Below are positions 8,090-18,063 of a stretch of DNA of 64,000 nt, in pieces. Each line of letters opens with the position of its first letter. The stretch's first letter is position 1. This stretch comes from DASQZK01 sp963809925. GTDB taxonomy: Bacteria > Bacteroidota > Bacteroidia > Bacteroidales > GCA-2748055. The DNA lies in NCBI GenBank assembly GCA_963809925.1, contig CAWELH010000008.1, positions 186,001 to 250,000 of the forward strand, in the 5' to 3' direction. Position numbers and translations under genes: made by a program. The notes below the pieces were generated by a model that was not told the origin of the DNA, ran no database searches, and saw only the letters and a program-made list of their open reading frames with translations.

Positions 8090-10228
8090 ATGAAACGATT
8101 ACTTTCACTATGCCTTGTCGCATTGCCAATATTGTTGTTTTCACAACCGTATTATTCCCTTGAGGGCAGTAATCTCATCTTGTCTAATGGTTCTGTTACA
8201 CGCGTCATTTCTTTTAGCCATGACAGCGTGACCGGAATATCACTTACCCTTCCCGGGAATGGAAAAAGCTTTATACGGAAAAGCCGTGAATTTTCATTTT
8301 TACTGAATGGTATCCCGAATGATGGCTACGGAAGCTGGGCATTCATCTCGGCTTCACCGGTGAATGAAGGTGATGAAGGTCATGGGGTCAGTATTGCCCT
8401 CAGGAGCACAGATCCAAAAAGCCCGTTAAACATTGAACTGGTGTATGTACTATACCCTGGAAACGGAGTAATCAGAAAGTGGATCCGGTTTACAAACACG
8501 GGCCGGGAGGATGCGAGACTTGAAGCTCTTAATGTCGAGGACCTTGAAACAGTACTTTCACCGGTTTCATCCATCGTATATCATAGTTACGCACGGATGA
8601 AACATATCGGGACGTTTATAGGAAACTGGGATGATCCACTGGTCATTATCCACGATATGTCAGGACACTGTGGTCTGGCAATTGGCAATGAGGCACCAGG
8701 AATCACCAAACGGACTGCTTATCATACCTACGGTGATAACCTTGAGGCCGGGTTGACACATCCCGGCCAGGATTTCCCCTTCCGCAAATGGCTTAAGCCC
8801 GGTGAATCCTGGGAAAGCCCGGCTACCTTCCTCTGCGCTTACTCGGGAACAGATGATGGCAGCAGCGTTATGAACGGGGAAGTAAATACATTTCTGATCA
8901 AATATTTGAAACCCCGGATCGTTCAGGACAAAAATAAGCCTGTATTTGTATACAATACCTGGAATCCTTTCCGGACTTTCGTCAATGACTCCCTGGTGAG
9001 GGATGTTGCAAAAGCGGCCGCTGAATGCGGGATCCAGGAATTCATTATCGATGATGGCTGGCAGGTGAATGCCGGTGAAGTGACCTCAACCAAAGCCTGG
9101 GGAAATAACTATGGCGACTGGCTGGTGGATGAGAACAAATTTCCCGGCGGTCTTAAACCGACCTTTGACTATATAAAATCCCTTGGCATGAAGCCCGGAC
9201 TTTGGATCAGCATAGGCGCTGCCACTGCCGATTCAAAGGTGTTCCGCGAACATCCAGAATGGTTTGTCATAAATTACAAGGGGACACCCGGAAATATTCA
9301 CAGTACCGGGGATGATGATTTCTATTCCAGCTGCTTTGGCACCCCTTGGTTTGATTATATCAAAGCACTTATCTTAAAACTTGCCAACGAGTACGGTCTG
9401 GCTTATGCAAAGCTTGATTTTTCTGTCGTCACCAGCGCTTATGTCACCGACAAACGGATATCGGGTTGTTATGCAACCGATCATCCGTACCATAAAGATC
9501 ATGAGGAATCCTTCATTATCATTTATGAACGTATCCTGAAGCTCTTTGATGAGCTGCATGAGGAAGCACCGGGCCTGTTTATCGATTGTACGTTTGAAAC
9601 CGCCGGAAAGCTACAGCTTATGGATTATGCCATTGCAGGACATGCCGATGGCAACTGGCTCTCAAATTTTGAAGAGCCCTCTCCAACAGGACCCCTGAGA
9701 ATCAGACAAATGGCATGGTGGCGATCACCAGCTCTTCCGGCTAGCTCACTGGTAATCGGGAATTCGCAGATGAATGATCCGGGATTTGAGCTGGCTCTTA
9801 CGTCTCTTACCGGTACTCTGCCCATCGTCCTGGGAGACCCCAGAAAGATCCCCGTTGAGCGCAGGCAGCAGATAAAAAAATGGTCCGACTGGATGCAGTC
9901 CATGCAGAAAACCTATGACTATATGTCCTTCCGTAAGGACCTCCCTGGCTTCGGAGAGCCAAAAGAAGGAGCATGGGATGGTTGGATGCGTATTAATTTT
10001 CGGACGAAACAGGGAGGAATATTCGGGGTATTCAGGCAAAATGCAATGGAGAACAGCCGGATGATATACCTTAAGGATCTGAAGCCTGAGGGAAATTATG
10101 TTGTCCGACTTGCACCGTATGGAAAAGAAGTGCGAAGGGGGACAGGGAAAATGTTGATGGAAGAAGGCTTGCGTGTTGATATCGAGGAGGACTATGGTGG
10201 AAGGATTTTTGAAGTAGGCATTGAATAA
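8090..10228 (+). CDS. GH36 alpha-galactosidase, exported
   Basis: A 712-residue enzyme predicted to release terminal alpha-galactose from oligosaccharides. It has a signal peptide (MKRLLSLCLVALPILLFSQ), an N-terminal beta-sandwich (about 25-270), a TIM barrel (about 280-610) and a small C-terminal beta domain. Barrel motifs are FIIDDGWQV (near 320), YAKLDF with candidate nucleophile D443, and GHADGNW with candidate acid/base D520. Family membership is firm; the exact specificity is inferred and could differ within clan GH-D. No T9SS sorting domain is present, so it is probably periplasmic. It may serve the same glycan metabolism as the GH30/SusCD locus 35-50 kb away. Confidence 0.88.
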   Translation: MKRLLSLCLVALPILLFSQPYYSLEGSNLILSNGSVTRVISFSHDSVTGISLTLPGNGKSFIRKSREFSFLLNGIPNDGYGSWAFISASPVNEGDEGHGVSIALRSTDPKSPLNIELVYVLYPGNGVIRKWIRFTNTGREDARLEALNVEDLETVLSPVSSIVYHSYARMKHIGTFIGNWDDPLVIIHDMSGHCGLAIGNEAPGITKRTAYHTYGDNLEAGLTHPGQDFPFRKWLKPGESWESPATFLCAYSGTDDGSSVMNGEVNTFLIKYLKPRIVQDKNKPVFVYNTWNPFRTFVNDSLVRDVAKAAAECGIQEFIIDDGWQVNAGEVTSTKAWGNNYGDWLVDENKFPGGLKPTFDYIKSLGMKPGLWISIGAATADSKVFREHPEWFVINYKGTPGNIHSTGDDDFYSSCFGTPWFDYIKALILKLANEYGLAYAKLDFSVVTSAYVTDKRISGCYATDHPYHKDHEESFIIIYERILKLFDELHEEAPGLFIDCTFETAGKLQLMDYAIAGHADGNWLSNFEEPSPTGPLRIRQMAWWRSPALPASSLVIGNSQMNDPGFELALTSLTGTLPIVLGDPRKIPVERRQQIKKWSDWMQSMQKTYDYMSFRKDLPGFGEPKEGAWDGWMRINFRTKQGGIFGVFRQNAMENSRMIYLKDLKPEGNYVVRLAPYGKEVRRGTGKMLMEEGLRVDIEEDYGGRIFEVGIE

Positions 10229-10776
10229 TTCCTGACCGCCGGTGAAAATTAAACTACTGAAAATAAGGACAGAGATACACCGAAGCGTATCTCTGCCGCA
10301 GATGCTGTTGCCATGAAAACAATCGCCCCTGATCGTTTATGACCATTCTTAGATGAAATCGACAGATTTTATGTCCCCAGCCGAAATGATTCTTTAATGC
10401 TATGCAGAATGCTTCGGAAATACATAAAACAACACGTCCAGGATTGGAAAAAACCTGAAAGGTGGAAGATCCGGAAATGCTTTCTCAAACTTTTTTCCAG
10501 GAAATCTTAGGTGAGATAACACAAAAACACGTTAAGATCTGACTTTTTAGACCGATATATGTGGCTGTCTCAGGCCAATTCACGCAAGTGAACGGGGTCT
10601 TCAGATTACTGAATTAATAACGGCATGTATGAGGTGTCAACGTGAGACTCTTATCCAAAAATTTTGTGATAATAAATCTGAAGCTAAAGGGGCAGAAAAT
10701 CGGACCTGAGTCGTGCTCAAAGCAAACAATTCCTTTTATCGTGTGTTTCCATTTATTATTTACGAGGGACAGACTC
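10229..10776. other. Intergenic after alpha-galactosidase; one hairpin, no gene recognised
   Basis: A perfect 9-base inverted repeat with an 8-base loop (CAGAGATAC ... GTATCTCTG, 10270-10295) follows the GH36 stop by about 40 bases. It lacks a T tract, so it is a weak terminator at best. A very basic 37-codon frame (10397-10510, plus) is open but has no recognisable relatives and no clear start signal. The rest holds nothing I recognise. Confidence 0.4.
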
Positions 10777-11277
10777 ATGGCAGAAATTACATTAAAAGGC
10801 AGCCCTGTACATACGATCGGACAGCTGCCCGGGAAGGGGTCGGACGCCCCGGAATTCACGCTGGTAAAGAAAGATCTGACAGAAACAAGCCTGAAGGAAT
10901 ACCGGGGAAAGAACGTCGTGCTTTCTATTTTCCCGAGTGTTGATACCCGTACATGTGCTGCTTCGGAAAGGTACTTTAACCAGGCCGTGCAAGGTCTTGA
11001 AAATACGGTGGTCATCTCGGCATCGATGGATCTGCCCTATGCACTGAGGCGATTCTGTGCTGCAGAAGGGCTGGAGGATGTTATCCCGGCAAGTGCCTTC
11101 CGTTCCCCTGAATTTGGAGTGAAATATGGCGTTTTGATGACCGATGGCAAAATGAAAGGGTTGTTTTCTAGGGCGGTGGTGGTTATTGACCGGAATGGCA
11201 GGGTGGTTTATACTCAGCAGGTGCCGGAGATCGATATAGAGCCGGACTATAATCAGGTATTGAAAGCCCTAAATTAA
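10777..11277 (+). CDS. tpx: Thiol peroxidase (Tpx, atypical 2-Cys peroxiredoxin)
   Basis: A 166-residue peroxiredoxin that reduces hydrogen and lipid peroxides with thioredoxin. Starting at ATG 10777 (preceded by AGGGAC) gives MAEITLKGSPVHTIG, the standard Tpx N-terminus; the longer open frame from 10642 would add an unrelated leader. The peroxidatic site is T57-x-x-C60 (SVDTRTC) and the resolving residue is C94 (RRFCAAEG), at the spacing typical of Tpx. The ending PEIDIEPDYNQVLKAL is also typical. It is probably cytosolic and stands alone. A weak ACAC/GTGT hairpin followed by TTATTTTAT lies just downstream (11290-11308). Confidence 0.93.
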   Translation: MAEITLKGSPVHTIGQLPGKGSDAPEFTLVKKDLTETSLKEYRGKNVVLSIFPSVDTRTCAASERYFNQAVQGLENTVVISASMDLPYALRRFCAAEGLEDVIPASAFRSPEFGVKYGVLMTDGKMKGLFSRAVVVIDRNGRVVYTQQVPEIDIEPDYNQVLKALN

Positions 11278-11401
11278 TGCAGTATTGTTACACCCGGTGT
11301 TTATTTTATAATCCAAATGAGTAGCGACGAGGAGAAGAATTTTTTTATTTCACATTAAAGGATAAGTTCTTTATTTTAGTTCGCTCATTAAAATTTTATC
11401 T

Positions 11402-12847
11402 ATGGCCGGATTCGTTTCTCAGGTTAGATCCTATCCTCGCACGTTCTGGGCTGCGAACACGCTGGAACTATTTGAACGATGGGCATATTACGGGATCTTC
11501 AACCTCCTGGCCCTTTATCTTACCAATTCACCCGAAACAGGCGCTCTCGGCTTTTCACAGGTTGAGAAAGGGCTGATCATGGGCATTGTAAATGCCATTT
11601 TGTACTTCCTGCCGGTGATCACCGGTTCGATTGCCGATAAGTTCGGATACAAAAAAGTGCTCATTGTAGCCTTCGTCATTCTTTCATCAGGCTATTACAT
11701 GATGGGGCTGGTCACCAGTTTTGCCTCCGTTTTTCTCACCTTCTTTTACGTCGCGATTGGTGCTGCATTATTTAAACCCATCATCTCGGCTACCATTGCC
11801 AAAACCACCAATTCCGGTAATTCTTCGCTGGGTTTCGGGATCTTCTATATGATCATCAATGTAGGAGGACTTATCGGTCCGGTACTTGCTTCCAATCTGA
11901 GGGAGACAAACTGGAATTACATTTTCATGATGTCGGCGGGAGCCATCCTTGTGAACATGGTGATTGTCATTTTCTTTTTTCGTGAACCCGAACGCCAGGA
12001 GAACCGGGATCCGCTTTTAAAAAGCATTGGTGATGTTTTTAATAATATTTACCTGGCCTTGAAAGACTTACGTTTCACACTTTTTTTACTGATCATCATC
12101 GGATCGTGGACCGTTTACTGGCAATATTTTTACAGTCTTCCCGTATTTATCGATCAATGGGTGGACACCAGTCCTGTTTATGACTTCCTCTTCAGGCTTT
12201 CTCCCGGTTTTGCAAAAGCTGTTGGTACCGGATCCGGGGTTATACTTGCTGAAAAGTTTATCGCCATGGATGCATTCTTCATCGTACTGTTCCAGGTTAT
12301 TATCAGCACACTGATAGCTAAGATCCGGCCATTGCATTCCATGATCGCCGGTATGCTTGTGAATGCAATCGGGCTGACGCTGGCTGTACTCACCAGGAAT
12401 CCTTTCCTTGTCCTGTTCTCGATCTTTCTATTCTCAGTAGGGGAAATGATATTCTCTCCCAAGATCCTGGAGTATATTGGCCGAATTGCCCCTAAAGATA
12501 AAGCTGCTGTATATATGGGAACTCAGTTCCTTCCCATTGCAGCCGGAAATTTTATCGGAGCATTTATTGCCGGAGGTGTATTTGAAAAGCTTGCCGATAA
12601 GGTTGCAATGGCAAAGAAAATACTTCCCGGGGTAACGGACCCGAATCTGACCAGTGAGCAGATCATGAATATGGCCATGAAGGTAAATCATGTCGACCAG
12701 GCAGGACTTACCGACATGCTCTGGCGTAGCAACCATCCATTCCGCTTTGGTTTTGTATTGCTGGGGATGGGCCTGTTTACAGTAATTATTCTCGCGATTT
12801 ACGACCGGAGTCTCAGAAAACATGAGGCAACTGAACAAAGTGCTTAG
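11402..12847 (+). CDS. POT/PTR2-family peptide transporter (MFS)
   Basis: A 481-residue polytopic inner-membrane protein with 12-14 predicted spans. Residues 22-31 carry the proton-coupling ExxER-x-x-YYG signature (ELFERWAYYG) of proton-dependent oligopeptide transporters. ITGSIADKFGYKKVL fits the MFS loop 2-3 motif, and FSVGEMIFSPKILEYIG is a typical later POT segment. It probably imports di- or tripeptides, though some members carry nitrate or other solutes. A hairpin terminator lies 34 bases after the stop. Confidence 0.87.
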   Translation: MAGFVSQVRSYPRTFWAANTLELFERWAYYGIFNLLALYLTNSPETGALGFSQVEKGLIMGIVNAILYFLPVITGSIADKFGYKKVLIVAFVILSSGYYMMGLVTSFASVFLTFFYVAIGAALFKPIISATIAKTTNSGNSSLGFGIFYMIINVGGLIGPVLASNLRETNWNYIFMMSAGAILVNMVIVIFFFREPERQENRDPLLKSIGDVFNNIYLALKDLRFTLFLLIIIGSWTVYWQYFYSLPVFIDQWVDTSPVYDFLFRLSPGFAKAVGTGSGVILAEKFIAMDAFFIVLFQVIISTLIAKIRPLHSMIAGMLVNAIGLTLAVLTRNPFLVLFSIFLFSVGEMIFSPKILEYIGRIAPKDKAAVYMGTQFLPIAAGNFIGAFIAGGVFEKLADKVAMAKKILPGVTDPNLTSEQIMNMAMKVNHVDQAGLTDMLWRSNHPFRFGFVLLGMGLFTVIILAIYDRSLRKHEATEQSA

Positions 12848-12880
12848 GAATTATAGCCGGTAACCACTACAATTTCGGCG

Positions 12881-12907
12881 GGCATACTATAAGCATGCCT
12901 ATTTTTA
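12881..12907 (+). terminator. Probable terminator of the POT transporter
   Basis: GGCATACT and AGCATGCC pair around a three-base loop with one mismatch (12881-12899), followed by TATTTTTAT. It is placed 34 bases after the transporter stop. Confidence 0.5.
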
Positions 12908-12942
12908 TAATTTCTGAGGAAGTAAATTTGTTTTCTCAAACA

Positions 12943-13143
12943 TCATCGAACGGGCGCATATCCGATTTTTTTTCTGTGCATAACCTTAAACCCAAATTCA
13001 AGGTTATCACACATTGGGTTGTGTTTATAGGCTGTATCAAGCAGTTTGTGAATGTCTTCATCCGATACCGGACTGTTTATATCCGTATGATGGTTGATTG
13101 CTTTTAACAGGGCATTTAAGTGGTATGCAGATGAGTCACCTGC
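12943..13143 (-). pseudogene. Orphan protein fragment, possibly a primase/VapE-type remnant
   Basis: The minus strand is open for 66 codons with protein-like composition (segments YHLNALLKAIN, SDEDIHKLLDTAYKHNP, GFKVMHRKKIGYAP) but no start codon. The order Y-x-L, then S-x-E-x-I, then a-Y-x-H-N loosely recalls the helical region after the primase core in mobile-element primases. That is only an impression. It may be a gene remnant between two convergent transcription units. Confidence 0.22.
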
Positions 13144-13199
13144 TCACCGGAGCGATAAAATGCTACTAAAGGCTTACTGTGATGTTTCAAGGGTAATGG

Positions 13200-15065
13200 T
13201 CACTGTTTAAGGTATATATATCCTTTGAACACCACGGGCATCCCCGGCATTTTCAGAATATACCAGTAGGTGTCCGTTTTTAATTTCTCACCATTTACAT
13301 CCCTGCCGTCCCAGTCATTTTCATAACTGTCTGAACGATACACTTCCTTGCCCAGTCTGTTGAAAATATTCAGTGTTGAATTTTTCCGGACACCCCTTAT
13401 CACAAATACATCATTTATACCGTCACCATTGGGAGAAAAGGCATTTGGAATGTTAATATCATCGGGACCGGGAACAGGAATACCGCCACTCCTGGGGGTT
13501 GTAAGAACTGAGTAAATATTATTCTGGACACTTATCTCATTTATATCGCCCTGAATGATCGCCGTATTTTGGTAATTTCCCGATTGATTAACAAATGCTT
13601 CGAGGGTAAGATATTGAGATTCGCCACTACCCATATCTCCAATTGACCATATACCGGATGAAGCCGAATATTCTCCGCTTGTAACATCTGCAGAAGAAAA
13701 TGTATAACCATCTGGCAACAACTCGCTCACAAGCACTCCGGATGCACTGTTCGGGCCATTGTTGGATGCCCGTATTGTAAACGTCACCTTCTCTCCTATC
13801 TCCGGATTTGAAACATCCACCTCCTTATGCACACTTAGATCTGTGTTCATACCTGTATTGCTACAGTTTTGAACCGCAATATCAATGTTGGCCGGCGAGG
13901 AAGAACAGCCATAACCAAAAACTGTCAGCCAGTAGGTTCCGGCATTTCCGGAAGTAGCATTTTGTATAATTGTATACGGATCTGTTGAGGTAAAACCGTT
14001 TGGCCCTTCCCAAAAATAATTTCCGGATGGAATGGTCTGTGCATACAGATTTATAGAATTGCCTGAGCAAATAGGAGAATTACTGCTTGCAATTGCAGTT
14101 GGTACCGGAACTATGTTAATTTCATATTGTGCAGTATCCTGAGGCATACCTACTTCATCCTCCCCAACAACTGTTAAAAGTCCACTTGTGGCATTGGCAG
14201 AAAAATCTAACATGGCATGCTCGGAATTTCCATTTATCGCAACACCATTACCAGAATAACTCCATTGATAATCAGACATCCCTCCCATATTAAGTACCTG
14301 GTAGATTTCACCGTTTTTTCCCTGACAAACATTCTTATTCCCGGAAATGATGCTATTATTGATATCAAACATTTCATTTATTTCCGACTCATCAAGTATA
14401 CGGTTGTAGATCATAACTTCATCAATTTCTCCTTTGAAGTATCTGTCTGACAACCATGTGTTCATATCCCATCCGATTAGCAAAGGGTCGTCATTAATTT
14501 TCATGCCGCCCTTGTACTCCACCTCGGAATCAAATTTCCCGTCAACATATAACTTCAGCAAAGTGCCGTCATACGTTGCGACCATGAAATGCCATTGGTT
14601 ATCATCGAGGTTGTCATCAGAGGTGATGGTTCCAAACTCGTATGTAGCATGATTATAATAAACATCCACCCTGCCTTTCCTGTGATCATCGATATCCATC
14701 AGATATCCTGCCCTGGGTTCCACCGGATCACCTTTGCAAAAAATAGCTGCAAACGGTTTAGAAAACTCCGTCCTGAACCAACTGCTCATCGAAATTGGCG
14801 GTGAGATCTGTAATATGCTGGAATTCGGAATATAGATATGATCATTGATCCCATCAAAATAATAGGCCCGGTCAGGAATTCCGAACCTGTCCGCCGTCAG
14901 GGTAGCCCCGTGAACCGTTCCTTCATTTCCGTTTCCGCTTTCATCGTTAGAATTTCCATTAAATGGATAATAGGCAATTAATTTATACGTCGATACCTGA
15001 CCGTCGATCGCCGGGGTCATCATTCCATAAAGGCATATGAAAATAATGATGCGTATTTTCTTCAC
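13200..15065 (-). CDS. Secreted LamG / Ig-like / DUF11 protein with CHU_C (gliding-type) C-terminal domain
   Basis: A 621-residue cell-surface protein. After a signal peptide (about 1-22) comes a LamG/concanavalin-like domain (about 30-230), two Ig/PKD-like stretches (about 240-400, one with YWLTVFGYGCSSS), a DUF11 repeat (about 405-515, SNNGPNSASGVLVSELLPDG) and a gliding-motility-associated C-terminal domain (about 540-621, starting IPNAFSPNGDGINDVF). CHU_C domains are a T9SS sorting signal (type B), typically working with PorP/PorE partners. Exactly such partners lie immediately upstream in the same direction (gaps of 23 and 6 bases). It is probably an adhesin or surface-anchored binding protein; the ligand is unknown. 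Confidence 0.88.
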   Translation of the reverse strand: MKKIRIIIFICLYGMMTPAIDGQVSTYKLIAYYPFNGNSNDESGNGNEGTVHGATLTADRFGIPDRAYYFDGINDHIYIPNSSILQISPPISMSSWFRTEFSKPFAAIFCKGDPVEPRAGYLMDIDDHRKGRVDVYYNHATYEFGTITSDDNLDDNQWHFMVATYDGTLLKLYVDGKFDSEVEYKGGMKINDDPLLIGWDMNTWLSDRYFKGEIDEVMIYNRILDESEINEMFDINNSIISGNKNVCQGKNGEIYQVLNMGGMSDYQWSYSGNGVAINGNSEHAMLDFSANATSGLLTVVGEDEVGMPQDTAQYEINIVPVPTAIASSNSPICSGNSINLYAQTIPSGNYFWEGPNGFTSTDPYTIIQNATSGNAGTYWLTVFGYGCSSSPANIDIAVQNCSNTGMNTDLSVHKEVDVSNPEIGEKVTFTIRASNNGPNSASGVLVSELLPDGYTFSSADVTSGEYSASSGIWSIGDMGSGESQYLTLEAFVNQSGNYQNTAIIQGDINEISVQNNIYSVLTTPRSGGIPVPGPDDINIPNAFSPNGDGINDVFVIRGVRKNSTLNIFNRLGKEVYRSDSYENDWDGRDVNGEKLKTDTYWYILKMPGMPVVFKGYIYLKQ

Positions 15066-15088
15066 TATTTTTCTGAAGTTCTAAATTG

Positions 15089-16075
15089 TTAATTATCAGC
15101 GCTTCTAATTGCTTCCCTCAAACCTTCTACGCCAATTAAGCCAAGGTTTATTCCAAGTGAAATTTCATGTGTGCCAAAATTGTATCTGGCGATGCGGCTT
15201 AAAGAGAATTCACTACTGTACCCGACATATGCCATCTTATATATCCTGAGGCCGAACTGGAGACGTATCAGTTGCGAGGTACTATATGAAAAGGCAATCC
15301 AGTTTAATCTTTTGATATATACTTTATTTCTTAAATCTAATATAATCTTTTCATTTTGCATTTTCTTAATCTCAAGAGAAGGTTCATAGTTAAACGCTGA
15401 ACTTTGCCGGTTTAATTTATAGCCTCCCATGAGAAAATAGGAAGGCTTTTCCACTGGCATTTCACTGACATTCGAAACTCCCGGCAGGATCTTCATCACC
15501 GATAAACCACCAAAATAGCGGTCTGTATGATAATATACACCGATGCCAACATTAAAGTTAAACCGTCCTTCTTTCCCTTCAAACAAATATGGATCGTTCG
15601 GTTGATCCGGCTTTAAAACACTGGTATTAAGAGCATAATGCAGCATATGAACTGACAATCCAAAGGATAACCTGGAGTCGATATCCAGGGGTACGGAATA
15701 TGCATACGATAATATGCCTCCGGTTGTTGACAACGGGCCGTTCCTGTCCTGAAAGACAGCAGCACCAAGCCCAATCCTGTCCTTCAGATGTACGGGCCCG
15801 GTATTTACAAATCCTTTGGGATCGTAGAAATCGTAACTTCCGATCCTGAAATTACCGGAAGCTAAAAACATCCCTGGTGAATCCGTAAATCCCAGCCATT
15901 GTTTTCTTGCCAGGACATGAGCAACGGGATAGTATTCTGCTCCCGTGCATGCCGGATTGGTGATAAAGGCATCAAGGTAATCGTTCGTATACAAAGAGCC
16001 TTCCTGTGAACTCCCTTTGGCACTCCAGAGTATTGCTATGAAAAGAATTAAAAATGTCTTTTTACATACTGGCAT
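15089..16075 (-). CDS. PorP/SprF family type IX secretion membrane protein
   Basis: A 328-residue outer-membrane beta-barrel of the PorP/SprF family. Family features are the signal peptide followed by YTNDYLDAFITNPACTG, the ARKQWLGFTDSPG segment and the repeated amphipathic strands ending in EISLGINLGL. SprF-like proteins are needed for secretion or surface attachment of an adjacent CHU_C protein. Here that protein is encoded 23 bases downstream, and an OmpA partner 6 bases upstream. These three genes form one operon. Confidence 0.92.
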   Translation of the reverse strand: MPVCKKTFLILFIAILWSAKGSSQEGSLYTNDYLDAFITNPACTGAEYYPVAHVLARKQWLGFTDSPGMFLASGNFRIGSYDFYDPKGFVNTGPVHLKDRIGLGAAVFQDRNGPLSTTGGILSYAYSVPLDIDSRLSFGLSVHMLHYALNTSVLKPDQPNDPYLFEGKEGRFNFNVGIGVYYHTDRYFGGLSVMKILPGVSNVSEMPVEKPSYFLMGGYKLNRQSSAFNYEPSLEIKKMQNEKIILDLRNKVYIKRLNWIAFSYSTSQLIRLQFGLRIYKMAYVGYSSEFSLSRIARYNFGTHEISLGINLGLIGVEGLREAIRSADN

Positions 16076-16081
16076 TTCGAA

Positions 16082-17272
16082 CTATTTTTGAATGATCTTA
16101 AAGGCGACCCGCCTGTTCTTCGCCCTGCCCTCATCGGTATCATTCGGTACCAGCGGAAATGAAAAACTATAGCCGGCATACTCGATCCTCTCCGGATCAA
16201 TGCCCTTACTGATCAGGTATTCTGAAACCGCTTCGACCCTTCTTACCGACAATCCGAGATTAAAATCATAGTCTCCGATATTATCCGTATGTCCTTCGAG
16301 TTTAACCCGAATGGCGGGATTATCTTTCATCAATTGAAATAACCTGTCAATTTCACGATATGACTGAGGTAATAACTCGCTCTTATTAAATTCAAACTGG
16401 ATGTTTTTGAGAACAATTACAGAATCCACCTCAATTTTTGATATATCAAAGCCGGGTTCGGTTTCTACATTTTCATCCGTCTCTGTCAGTAATGTATCCG
16501 GTAAAACCCCTGGTAAACTTACTTTTTCTATTATCACATCATCAAGGTAATAATACGAAGACCGTTCCTTATTTGTTAGCCCCCATTTATCTCTCTTACC
16601 TTTGACCTTCTCCGGCGAAACCGCTTTAATTCCTGTCGATCTGTCGGCTCTGAAATTTCCCAGGACCATGTACTCTTCAAATCCGCCGGCTTTGTACATG
16701 GTCATCAGTTCAACCCAGTATTTTGTATTCTCAAGAAAAGAAGAATTAAATTCGACCTGGGGCCTGATCCTGAATGTCTTAAAATCAGGGTTGTTTACAT
16801 TGGATGACCCGGAAAAATATACTCCAAAATTTTGAACTGCCGTATTTGATTCGCTGTCAAGACACAATGAAATTTGTATCCGGTACATGCTGTCTTTTTC
16901 AAGCTTGCTTCCCAACGATGTCTCTATATATTCCCTTATATTCCTTATATGCCTGAAAGGTTGCACCCGGTAGCAAAAAATACCGGTAAAAGCATCTCCG
17001 CTTTTCGGTCGGGTTCCACCGATATATTTGTCAAAAATATCGTTAAAGGAATGCTCTTTACTCAGATTAAAATAGTCTGGTGTATCCGATGACTGCACTT
17101 TGTGCCATCCTGTGGTTCCGGCAGTATCAAAATCAATATAGTCCTCAAACGAGGAATTCGGCACCAGATCCTGGGAGTGTAACCACGTTGATAAAGACAG
17201 CAGGAGAACGCAAAGAAGATATGCGTTTCCAATGACAAGGTTCTGTATTGAAACCAAAATATTGAATCTCAT
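16082..17272 (-). CDS. OmpA-family peptidoglycan-binding protein of the PorP operon
   Basis: A 396-residue exported protein. The N-terminal region (about 35-265) begins LVPNSSFEDYIDFD and looks like a beta-sandwich carbohydrate-binding-like module. The C-terminal 110 residues form an OmpA domain with LEGHTDNIGDYDFN and the helix LSVRRVEAVSEYLISKGI, followed by RAKNRRVAFKI, which should bind peptidoglycan. It starts the three-gene T9SS-type operon and probably anchors the PorP/CHU_C pair to the cell wall. The start at 17272 gives an unusually long pre-sequence before LLCVLLLSLSTWLHS, so the true start may lie a few codons inside. Confidence 0.87.
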   Translation of the reverse strand: MRFNILVSIQNLVIGNAYLLCVLLLSLSTWLHSQDLVPNSSFEDYIDFDTAGTTGWHKVQSSDTPDYFNLSKEHSFNDIFDKYIGGTRPKSGDAFTGIFCYRVQPFRHIRNIREYIETSLGSKLEKDSMYRIQISLCLDSESNTAVQNFGVYFSGSSNVNNPDFKTFRIRPQVEFNSSFLENTKYWVELMTMYKAGGFEEYMVLGNFRADRSTGIKAVSPEKVKGKRDKWGLTNKERSSYYYLDDVIIEKVSLPGVLPDTLLTETDENVETEPGFDISKIEVDSVIVLKNIQFEFNKSELLPQSYREIDRLFQLMKDNPAIRVKLEGHTDNIGDYDFNLGLSVRRVEAVSEYLISKGIDPERIEYAGYSFSFPLVPNDTDEGRAKNRRVAFKIIQK

Positions 17273-17526
17273 GCTGCTAACAGGATGTTATGCAAATCAG
17301 AAATAGGAGGATATCCCCAACGAATATATTGAAATCAAATTTAGAACAAAAATTAATGGTTGGAAATCTCGTCGGCATTGATGTGCTAAATATAATTATT
17401 GTTTATTACCAATCAGCCTTTTAACCATATTACATGACTGAAGGTCGCCGGAGACAACTCATTGTATAAAATTCAGGAAAAACTTGTAAATGTCATTTCT
17501 TCGGGAAGGAAGATTTTCAGCAGACA

Positions 17527-18063
17527 TTATAAAAGGCTCAACAATAGGAATAAGAGCCAGGCTCCCCAACCTCTTGCCTCCGCTCCAATCAATATGTCTT
17601 TCGCTTTTTGCTTGTAGCAGCTCAGGTATGCGGGATCGTTGAAAAGTTCCTGATTTTTGGACATTTCAAAGGTATGCCTTCCCCTGGCCGGTGTCGGTTT
17701 TGAAGCAACTGTCCCGATGATTGCAAACGGGCCTAACAAAACCCCAAGTATAAAATGTCCGACGCTCTTTCCATGGTAACATGAGGCATCAAGTTGTCCC
17801 CTCATGCATGCATCAGGATTCCCCTCCAGCATCTCGAGGTACGTGGTATATACCTTATCATTTACATCTCCAAATTCAATAGTGAAAATATCAGCGGCAG
17901 GAACTAGATACCTCTCCCCTCCTGTTTTGAATATCACATCACAGGAATTGATTTTCTTTATTTTGCCCTCAAAAATCAATTGATTATTCAAGGTTAAAAT
18001 ATCGGTTCCAAAAAGCCTCAGACCGATAAAAAACACAATTAGGCAAAATAAAAACTTTTTCAT
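17527..18063 (-). CDS. Exported small protein with C-terminal membrane segment, unknown function
   Basis: A 178-residue protein from ATG 18063 (MKKFLFCLIVFFIGLRLFG signal peptide). A longer start at 18114 would put 17 polar residues before the signal and is rejected. The N-terminal part (ILTLNNQLIFEGKIKKIN ... LVPAADIFTIEFGD) resembles short beta-rich modules found in many Bacteroidota exported proteins. A glycine-rich hydrophobic span (HFILGVLLGPFAIIGTVAS) follows near residue 100 and another (GAWLLFLLLSLL) at the end. Four cysteines lie in the mature part. No family could be named. Confidence 0.6.
   Translation of the reverse strand: MKKFLFCLIVFFIGLRLFGTDILTLNNQLIFEGKIKKINSCDVIFKTGGERYLVPAADIFTIEFGDVNDKVYTTYLEMLEGNPDACMRGQLDASCYHGKSVGHFILGVLLGPFAIIGTVASKPTPARGRHTFEMSKNQELFNDPAYLSCYKQKAKDILIGAEARGWGAWLLFLLLSLL

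Noticed and set aside
10397..10510. Basic 37-codon plus-strand frame after the alpha-galactosidase
   Set aside because: No relatives recognised, no start signal; kept only as part of the gap description.
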